Source: Adenophora triphylla var. japonica
Lineage: Eukaryota > Streptophyta > Magnoliopsida > Asterales > Campanulaceae
NCBI GenBank assembly: GCA_022495995.1
Contig: JAFEMH010000077.1
Span: 1-64,000, forward strand
DNA: 64,000 nucleotides
Direction: 5' to 3'
Shown: positions 56,073 through 64,000 of the stretch, piece after piece
Numbering within the stretch: position 1 is the first letter of the stretch
Layout of the letters: the number at the start of each line of letters is the position of its first letter
Program-made: the position numbers and the translations under genes
Notes under the pieces: model-generated
Told to the model about the DNA's origin: nothing
The model's database searches: none
What the model saw: the letters and a program-made list of their open reading frames with translations, nothing else

Positions 56073-56550
56073 GCAAGCTGTGAACTGACTTATTAATCTG
56101 CACCTGAATAAAAAAAATACAAGGTTCTGTCATGTGGTTCCTAGTGCTACGGAACAGAGGAGATGATAAGAAAGCACAAGAACAACTCATGGCAGAAATG
56201 AGCACTCTTCTTCAGATAATCACTTTAACTGCAGACATTTCAACACCAGATGAAGTTTCCAAGGGCATAATAGAAACTAAATACAGCTTTCAATACCTTA
56301 CAGAACCTTGAACCACAACAACACATTGATAAAAAGTTAAAAGCAAACCAACCTATGTATATGATACCTACCAAATCTGTCAAGTACTACTAAGAAACAG
56401 GCAAACCAACGTATGTATATGATGCAAAAAATATAACTCTTCAAGTCAAGTAACGTACCCAAAAAATCAAAAGAAACAAGTAAAAAAGTATCATTCAAGT
56501 ACAACCATAGTTTGTGCTAGATTAAAAGAAACAAATAGACAACATTATTC
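56073..56550. other. Intergenic region of the Harbinger element
   Basis: No gene. Separates the Myb-like gene start from the transposase end on the same strand; promoter of the Myb-like gene would lie here but no clear TATA box stands out. Confidence 0.5.
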
Positions 56551-58030
56551 TCAAGCATGCCACTCATCAAACATAGTTTGTGCTAGATTATTTCTAAATG
56601 TAGTCCAAACGGCGGACGTCCCTACGGTCTCAACATTATCCTCAGCTCCTCCAGCTCCTCCATTGTCTCCCGTTCCCTCGTCAGTCACACAGTCCTCCTC
56701 AAAAGGATCGATAGGCATTTCTTGCCTTAAAAAATTATGGAGCAAACAACATGCCATTATAATCCTATTTTTTAACTCAACGGGATAGTACGAGTGGTCC
56801 CTTAAAATTCCCCATCTACCCTTCAAAATACCAAAACATCTTTCTATCACATTTCTTGCTGACGAATGTTTCATGTTAAATAATTCTTTGGGTGTAGTCG
56901 GTTGGTGTCCATCACGCCAATCATTCAAATGATATCTTTGTCCTCTATATGGGGCAAGGAAACCCTCCCCATTGGTGTATCCAGCATCAACCAAGTAATA
57001 ACCTAAAAAGAAAATATAAATAAATAGCTTAATGAGCACTATTATGAAAATGAAGTATATATAATTAACCTATTATTAGTCTAGATAAGTACATACATGG
57101 CCTTGGAACCTTCAATCCATGCACTCTAAGAAGGGCATCTCGAAGCACCCTACCGTCAGCCGCTGAACCCTCCCATCCAGGTAATACATAAATAAATTGC
57201 ATATCTTGTGAACACACCCCTAATACATTTGTCGCAATCTCATTCTTTCTTGTTCTGTACCTAGGCTTGTCTTGCAATGGAACCATACACTTTATGTATG
57301 TCCCGTCTAAAGCTCCTAGGCAATTCTAGCACCAAAAAACATAAACACAAAAAAAACAAGAAAGAATAATCATTATATATGTTCATAAAAAAAATTTATA
57401 AACTATGAACGATTTATTTAAATTATGTAAAATATAGTACCTTAAACCATTTCCATCTACTATCTGTAGAGTCTTCGGGCACAGGTTCAGGTTTCTTAAG
57501 CAATATTGGATGCAATCTTAAAACCGCATTGCAAACCCGAGTGAAGTGTCTACTAATGGTTTCTCCCGAACGATAAAATTTACCTATTATGACCACTCGC
57601 TTTTTATGTTATGAGCAGTAATGTGAAGAAATATAGCTACTTGTTCCTCAATTTTCATGTTCCTAGTAGCTTTTAATCCTCCTAACGTTTCAAGCATGTC
57701 GCACAACTTGAAGAAGCACCTTCGAGTCATCCTTAGTTGAGATAGGCAAAGAGTGTCACTCTCATAAATAAATCTATGCAATATTAAATCCCGATCGATA
57801 TTACTCAATGAGTATCTAATACATGGTTTGTTCATCTTTTGTTTGAGTATAAATACACATGCCACCTCAAAAAACCACGCAACTACTGACATGACTTCAA
57901 TCCAAAATACAAAGATCAATGCATTTCTCTTCATCCCACGTTTCCGTGTTGTTAAACTAAGTCGGGCCATATTTCCTGCCAATTCGACCATATAAAGATC
58001 ATTATACAGATTGATATTGCCTAAGAACAT
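56551..58030 (-). pseudogene. PIF/Harbinger transposase (DDE_4 / HARBI1-like), one frameshift
   Basis: Exons on the minus strand. 58030-57587 holds the N-terminal helix domain (RYSLSNIDRDLILHRFIY, LCLSQLRMTRRCFFKLCDML). A one-base loss in an A-run at about 57600 shifts the frame; the sense continues RVV..IIGKFYRSGETISRHF and LRLHPILLKKPEP to 57441. An intron follows, then 57325-57100 with catalytic Asp in LGALDGTYI (about 57306) and [12 protein letters not shown] (about 57156), another intron, and 57010-56551 with DAGYTNGEGFLAPYRG and catalytic Glu in ARNVIERCFGILKGRW (about 56843). The DDE triad is complete. In family members it cuts at TWA sites. With the shift it would be inactive unless this is a sequence error. 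Confidence 0.88.
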
Positions 58031-58363
58031 ATCTATCAGCAGATACTAAAGAAAACCAACCTGGGTTACACAAAGATTCAAAATCAAAGCCACAAATCCA
58101 AACCACACCTTTCAACAACAAACAATCTGGGTGGCTTTCAAAAATCTGAGCAAGTAAAATTTCAGCATTTCTAGGGTTTTTAATCTACAAACACCAATTA
58201 GGGTTTTTAATCTACGGCACGAAGAAGAGAGACTAGAGAAGCAAACGAGAGAGGAGGGAGGACAATCTTACGGCGGTGACGTTAGAGGCGGCGGCTGAGG
58301 AAGGGGGGCTGCGGACATGAGAAAAAGAAGGTTTTTAAACAAAATCGATCGAGAGAGAGAGAC

Positions 58364-58403
<40 letters not shown>

Positions 58404-58836
58404 GAGAGAGAATAGACGAGAGAGGAGAGAAGAGAGAGGGTTCTTACCTGCGGCGAGGGCGACGGCGACGGCGACGCTGGATGCGCAGGAGGAAGGTGAG
58501 ACCGGTGTCGAGAAGAACAGAATGCGTTTATGGAATGGATTTGGGGGATTTTGATTTTGATGAGTACGTATATGATTTGGATTTGGGGTAGTTTGGTCAT
58601 TAAAAAATGTTGATGAGGACATAATAGTAAATTTGATTTTAATACAATGGAATGGATTTGGGGGAATTGAACATTCCATCAGTTTTAAAAAGGAATGTTG
58701 AATTCCTTGATTTGTAGGAATTATCCATTCCATTGGAAAAAATTTTTAAAAATGATTCATCCAAACAAGGGAAAGGAATGGAAAAGGGGGAGTTTTCCAT
58801 TCCTTTCCCCCACTTTCCTTCCAACCAAACGCCCCC
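58031..58836. other. Right terminal region of the Harbinger element (5' of transposase)
   Basis: No gene. Holds a leader-like region, a GAGAGA microsatellite (58347-58440), GGCGACGGCGACGGCGAC (58455-58475) and AATGGAAT/AATTCC subterminal motifs before the TIR. The Ser/Leu-rich frames over the GA tract are composition artefacts. Confidence 0.7.
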
Positions 58837-58941
58837 TAAATATTTCAAGCATTTAGATAATTAAATGTTTTTACATTAATAACTAACTAATTATAAATAA
58901 GGCTAGTATAGGCAAAATGTGTTAAAGTTGTATAAAAAATA

Positions 58942-59295
58942 CTCCCTCCGTCCCAAATCAAGAGTCCTACTTTCTTTTTTGGTCCGTCCCAGACCAAGAG
59001 TCTCTTTCCTTAAATGGAAAGTTTTTCATATATTTATACCCTTATCATCTCCATATATTTACAAAAAAACCATTACTATTCCTCCCACTCATTCTCTCTC
59101 CTATTAAATATTATTAACTTTTACATTCTCTCTCTTATTTCCTACCACACATTTAACTTTTACATTCTCTCTCCTATTCCCTACCACACATTTAACTTTT
59201 ACATTCTCTCTCCTAAAATTTTCTACCCACTTTAAAAAAAAATCTTAAGAAGCGTGAAATTCCCCCCGAGGACCCTTGGTCTGGGACGGAGGGAG
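58942..59295. mobile_element. Stowaway MITE 10
   Basis: CTCCCTCCGTCCC start, GGGACGGAGGGAG end, TA at 58940-58941 and 59296-59297. Interior repeats TTTAACTTTTACATTCTCTC three times. Confidence 0.94.
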
Positions 59296-59307
59296 TATAA
59301 AACAATA

Positions 59308-59575
59308 CTCCCTCCGTCCCATTAATAACTTCACCTTTTGCCATTTTGGGTGTCCCATTGAAAGCTTCACCTTTCCTTTTTTGGCAAAGAATCTTTACTA
59401 TTCCCTCCACTCATTCTCTCTCCTACATTATTTTAATACTCACAACACCATTATAATTTACTATTCCCTCCACTCATTCTCTCTCCTATTTTACTATTAC
59501 ACTCACAACATTTTCTACATCCTTAATTTGCGTGCCAAAGCCAAAATGGTGAACCAAATAATGGGACGGAGGGAG
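59308..59575. mobile_element. Stowaway MITE 11
   Basis: CTCCCTCCGTCCC start, GGGACGGAGGGAG end, TA at 59306-59307 and 59576-59577; 12 bases after MITE 10. Confidence 0.95.
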
Positions 59576-59707
59576 TATTTTAGAACAAAAAGTCTATTAT
59601 AAAATTAAATTGCAAGTATTTTGGAACTGAGAAAAAAAAAAAAAAAAGTAGTTTATTGGTGATTGGGACGTAAAATAAAGAGGGTGATTAAGATAAAAGA
59701 TTGGCAG

Positions 59708-59876
59708 CCGCCCGCACGGTTGCATACATGGTCAATGGATTTTTTTCTTTTCTAGAAATAGTCAATGACTTTATAATGCACCTACCCAATTTTTTAATTT
59801 CAATTATTTTCCTTTTAATATTAAACAACCTTTCACAGCAACGTCCCCGCCCGCACGGTTGCATACATGGTCAATG
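59708..59876. repeat. 30-bp direct repeat pair
   Basis: 59708-59737 and 59847-59876 are identical (start CCGCCCGCACGG, end GGTCAATG). The rest of 59576-59898 has no gene. Confidence 0.9.
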
Positions 59877-59898
59877 ATTATATTTTAATAAAAATATA

Positions 59899-60282
<384 letters not shown>

Positions 60283-60288
60283 TTATTT

Positions 60289-61705
60289 ATAAAAAACTAG
60301 TTTTTTCTTAAGATAAGAAAAAACGTGTTTTCAAAATAAACGGTGGCAATTTTGTAATTACTGGCAACCATGTTCAAAATAAACGGTGGCATTTTCATAA
60401 TTAATGGTTCCCCCGTTTATGCCAGCTTTAACAAGCGCCAGTGTGACAAGAAACCGGTGCATATATAACAAAGTGCCGGCGAAAAAAGTGTCGATACCGG
60501 TTTAACAAAGTGCCACAGAACCTGTATGCGGCACTTTGTTGAACTGAAACTGGCACTTTTTACACGGACACTTTTAAATACATGAACTGGCACTCTTCAC
60601 ACTGGCACTCTGTTACACTAACACTGGCACTTTGTTATACTAATATTTTTGCTGGCTCTCAAAAATACAAACACTGGCATTCAAAAATACATGGACTGTC
60701 ATTTGAAAACACATTTACTGTCACTCAAAATGCATATCTTTGGCACTCAAAAACAACGATAATTATTTTTGCCGATATTCAAAAAAATATGATCTCGGCA
60801 TTCAAAAAAACATGGATCGGCATTCAAAATTACAAGAAGCTGGCATTCAAAAAATACATTGACACTCGATTACACACTTACCGGCACTCTATTATACACT
60901 AACCGGCACTCCAAAATACATGGATCGGCACTCCAAAACACATACATCTGGCATCTAATTACCTACCCACCAATGCATCAAATTCTCAAAGGTACTCAAA
61001 TACTTATAAGCGGCATTAATTTACACTAAAGCGGCATATAAAATCCCTAACACCGGCGCGTAAATAACACGGCAAATCAAAACTCTCTCGCTAAACGCAA
61101 ATGGAGAATCCATTCCACCCGATTATTTCAATCAACGCCTCAAAGAAATCTTCCTACGCCATCTGCCGCCCTCGTGCACCCTCTTGTAACCTCCGGTGGG
61201 TAGATTCAATGCACCTACTTGTAACCTCCAATTGGGTAAAGCACATCCAATTTTAATGACCTGAAATTTTCCGGCGAGAACCCTAGAAGAAAACTAGTGA
61301 TTCCGGCGAAATTTGCACCCACGGCAACTCTACGAAGCCAATCCGATCCGGTGAGAAGTTCTGATCCGATCCGGTGAAAAGGCGATCCTCTTCCTCATTC
61401 CTTCTCTCTCTCTCTCTCCCGTTGTCGGAGAAATCCCAATTTTTGACCGAAAAATTGATAGAAAGATGAAATTGAGAGCGATTATGAGTGATCTATCAAG
61501 GATTACTCATAATTGAGAGAGGTTTCCGGCCGGGAAGGTCGCCGGCCGATGGGTTTAAAGAGAGATGAAGAAGATGGTTAGGGAGAGAGCAACGGTTTTC
61601 CGTTTAGAAAGAGAAAGAGCAAGTCTGCGTGCGTTTAGAGAGAGAATGAGAGAGTTGTCGGGAAAAACACGTTTTTTGTTAAGATTAAAAAAAACGCGTT
61701 TTTTA
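60289..61705. mobile_element. Terminal-inverted-repeat element of unknown superfamily
   Basis: The first ~43 bases (60289-60331) and the reverse complement of the last ~43 (61663-61705) match: AAAAAAC.(A/C)GTTTTTT, TTAAGAT, AAAAAACGTGTTTT. Inside are a GGCACT/GGCATTCAAAA minisatellite (about 60500-61040) and a CT-rich, leader-like section (61080-61660). Length fits a non-autonomous MULE or similar. I find no clear target duplication; both ends abut TA microsatellites. No gene; short frames are not convincing. Confidence 0.6.
60420..61040. repeat. GGCACT / GGCATTCAAAA degenerate minisatellite
   Basis: Units of about 22-28 bases with core (A/C)(T/C)GGCA(C/T)T followed by CAAAA, TTTGTTA or TACATGGA. 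Clear from 60500 to 60970. Confidence 0.75.
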
Positions 61706-61717
61706 TATGTTTTTGGC

Positions 61718-61742
61718 ATATATATATATATATATATATATA
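61718..61742. repeat. (TA)n microsatellite
   Basis: About twelve TA units right of the TIR element. Confidence 0.95.
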
Positions 61743-64000
61743 TTCATACAAAATTCTAAAACTTGTAATTAATAATATTTCATATGTGATAACAATGTTT
61801 AGAATTGCAAAGAAAGATCTAAATTTTCATAAAATGATTGTCAAAGTTCGAACATGAACAAAAAATTTAAAGTGGAGCAAATTTTGCGGGATTAGTATTT
61901 TCAGATAGTGATAACAACCTTTAGAATTGTAAATAAATATCTATTTTTTTATAAAATTATTGTCAAAGTTCAAATATAATAAAAAAAAAAAAAAAAATTG
62001 GAACAAACTTTGTTGGATGAGTACTAAATTTCTCACTCTAAAAACTTAAAAGTAAATGGTCATATCACTTGAATAAAATAGACAAAAGGAAATGAGTAAG
62101 ACGAAACTAAATCTCAAAACTAACGAGACTTAGACTCCGTTTGTCCGGGAAAAAATGCTTTTTGAAAATTGTTTACTTTATTTTTTGTTGTTTGGTAAAT
62201 TTCAAAAAATGGAAAAAATGTTTTCACTTTTCTTTTCTAAATAAAATGACTTACGATTTTATTCTCCGCATTTCATTTTCCAAAAAATATTAAAACACAT
62301 TCTCTCACACACCCATCTCCACATACACTCCCACACTAACCCACACCACACATCAACCATCCCCACCTCTTCCCCTACCCCCCCCCCCCCCCTCCCAAAT
62401 TTTTTTACTCATATTAAAATTATTTTTAACACCTCCTCACCACGCCACCCCAAACCCACCACTTCCCCCCCCCCCCACGGTCAAATTATTTTTACTCATT
62501 TTAAAATTATTATTTAATAACTCTCATGTTGGGTATGCTCACTCATAACCTCCTAATCTTGTTTATATTTAATTCACACCATCAACTAAATTTTATTTTA
62601 TAGACTTTAGAATTCTATGTAAAAAATATTTATACTTCATTTTTTAGTTGATTCAATTTTATAAAATAGTTACTCAATAGGCTTTAGGACTGCTTTGCTT
62701 AAGTTCTCGAGACACCTGGGAGAAGTTTTCAAAGATTGAAGCGCTTGAGTTTCCAAGCTTCAAGCGCTCCTCATATGAAGCGCCTATCATTCAATGAAGC
62801 GCTTGAACTAACAAAGTTTCAAGTACCTCTCCTAAAAAGTTCTTATCACTTTGTTGAAGCGCCTAGGATGCTCTATCGCTCAAGACATTGAAGATATGAA
62901 GGTTAGCCCAAGCACCTGGAAATACAGCAATGCACAATAGCTTAAGTGGATACTCTAAGATTAAGACACATGTCCCATGACAGCTCACATTTTTATTGAA
63001 ATGCTTTGTGTCTAACGGCTAGTAATGTACAATTGAACCAATCATCATGCAACAACATATTGTCATTTGTGTGTATCTCCAATGATTTCTAACGGGTAGT
63101 TTTGAAGTCTCTAATATAAATACTCCCTAACTTCAAACATTTGAAGTTGCTTAAGATATTGCTTTAGTGACCTTTTTTAAGATTTGAAGATTGCTCAAAA
63201 ATTTTCAGATTTCACAAGAACAACCTCCATACCTTCATACTCTATATTCCAAGCCCAGAACCTATAAGCTTTTGTAACGATTAGAAATTATTGGTCTATG
63301 AATCATATAGAACTAAAAAGCCTTAATTTCTAGAAAATACACGCCTCTTGATGATTGATCAACTAAACCTTTCTTTTAGAGATACACTAGTTAGAATATA
63401 GGATTTGCTTTAAAGTTAGAATTTTTGTTTCTTCTCTTCATATTTTGTAAACTCATAACGAAAAGAAAATCAGTACAAAAATCTAATAGTTAGAAAATCC
63501 AATACTAACCATCTTAATAGATGACGTAGGACGTAGATTGTTAACGATTGAAACTATCCAAATCTTGTACATTTACTTTCTGCTCTTTACTTTGAAGTTT
63601 TTATTTATTCTTACTTGTTTTACTTGGTTGATCTTAATAGATAATGAATATGGGTTATATTGTGTTATAGTTGAAATTGTCTTAGCTCCCTATTTTGTGC
63701 CTAACTTTTAGCTAAAACGCTTTCCAAACGTGAGTTTTTAAATGCCCCAAAATATTATGTTAGTGCATTTCACAAACTCTTTAAACGCTTTCATTCATAA
63801 CGTTTGTTGAGTTAGTTCGCATTAGTCGTTGCTTTGAAAAAGGGTATAAAAAGATTTCAAAACTATTCACCCCTCCCCTCTAGCTATTTTTCATACTCTT
63901 CTTCCCCCTTTGGGATCAACATCTTGTTGGAACATTTCTATTCCATTAATTTCAAAGCACTCAAGCCTAGATTAAGAAGAGAATAAAAGATGAAGGCGGA
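61743..64000. other. AT-rich intergenic DNA, no gene
   Basis: No coding region. C-runs at 62379-62393 and 62467-62478. GACTCCGTTTGTCCGGG at 62131 resembles one end of a hAT/MITE element. 62715-62880 repeats GAAGCGC(T/C)T in both senses. 63860-63920 (TATTCACCCCTCCCCTCTAG) resembles the U5 end of Copia/SIRE-type LTRs; a full LTR could not be outlined. Confidence 0.4.

Larger units (their letters stand above)
54166..58836 (-). mobile_element. PIF/Harbinger transposon, near complete
   Basis: TIR GGGGGCGTTTGGTT at 54166 and its complement ending at 58836, extended by imperfect AAAGGAATGGAA sequence, with a TAA target duplication at 54163-54165 and 58837-58839. Carries both genes of the superfamily on the minus strand: transposase (58030-56551) and a Myb/SANT-like protein (55979-55006). 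4671 bp. Subterminal stretches at both ends repeat GGAATGGAATT and AATTCC words, likely recognition sites. Poly(T)/A-rich expansion at 54380-54510. Confidence 0.97.

Noticed and set aside
58268..58733. Two minus-strand frames with Ser/Leu repeats as genes
   Set aside because: They read through a GA microsatellite and GGCGAC repeat in the leader of the Harbinger transposase.
63860..63990. 5' LTR end and primer binding site of a SIRE-type Copia
   Set aside because: Only a CCCCTCCCCTCTAG-like word; no LTR start, no clear TGGTATCAGAGC, and the window ends.

Overview
This is plant nuclear DNA, most likely from a eudicot. The evidence is split plant-type genes with GT/AG introns, Ty3/Gypsy elements of the Tat and Tekay (chromovirus) types, Ty1/Copia, a ULP1-carrying Mutator-like element, PIF/Harbinger, hAT, Stowaway MITEs and a tRNA-derived SINE. 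I could not identify the species. I found no convincing host gene: the 64 kb is a heterochromatin-like pile of transposable elements and their debris, many nested in each other.

Layout. 1-12570: a defective Tat-lineage Gypsy element on the minus strand (gag, protease, partial RT, RNase H, archaeal-type RNase H, integrase) with an extra ORF on the opposite strand (902-2608). A hAT sits inside its integrase, and two copies of a different LTR flank it in inverted orientation. 12571-16785: an unassigned fragment, a Stowaway MITE, two hAT-like elements, a SINE with a 19-bp target duplication, and a possible solo LTR. 16786-20985: the 3' half of a Copia element split by two hAT elements, one carrying a ~155-bp tandem array. 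About 20990-40395: a Mutator-like element with a two-exon transposase (+) and a converging, broken ULP1 protease gene (-). A ~9-kb Tekay element with a perfect 5-bp target duplication interrupts the first coding exon of ULP1. The inferred 5'-UTR intron of ULP1 is filled with hundreds of bases of AAGTCTTATA/TATAAGACTT palindromes and carries a 1.15-kb tandem duplication, one copy of which holds a MITE. 40396-46368: intergenic AT-rich DNA studded with Stowaway MITEs. 46369-52852: two 3' portions of a second Tat family fused in opposite orientations, each with an antisense Transposase_28-like gene that has its own TATA box and introns. 54166-58836: a near-complete PIF/Harbinger transposon with transposase and Myb/SANT-like genes. 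58837-64000: more Stowaways, a long TA microsatellite, a 1.4-kb terminal-inverted-repeat element with a GGCA-type minisatellite, and featureless AT-rich DNA.

How the parts relate. The Gypsy and Copia elements are minus-strand and damaged by frameshifts, stops, deletions and later insertions. The order of events can be read locally: Copia before its two hATs, Tat element before its hAT, MULE before Tekay, tandem duplication before the Stowaway in its second copy. The most unusual material is the pair of antisense genes in the two Tat families, the palindromic array in the ULP1 intron, and the inverted LTR arrangements around both Tat elements.
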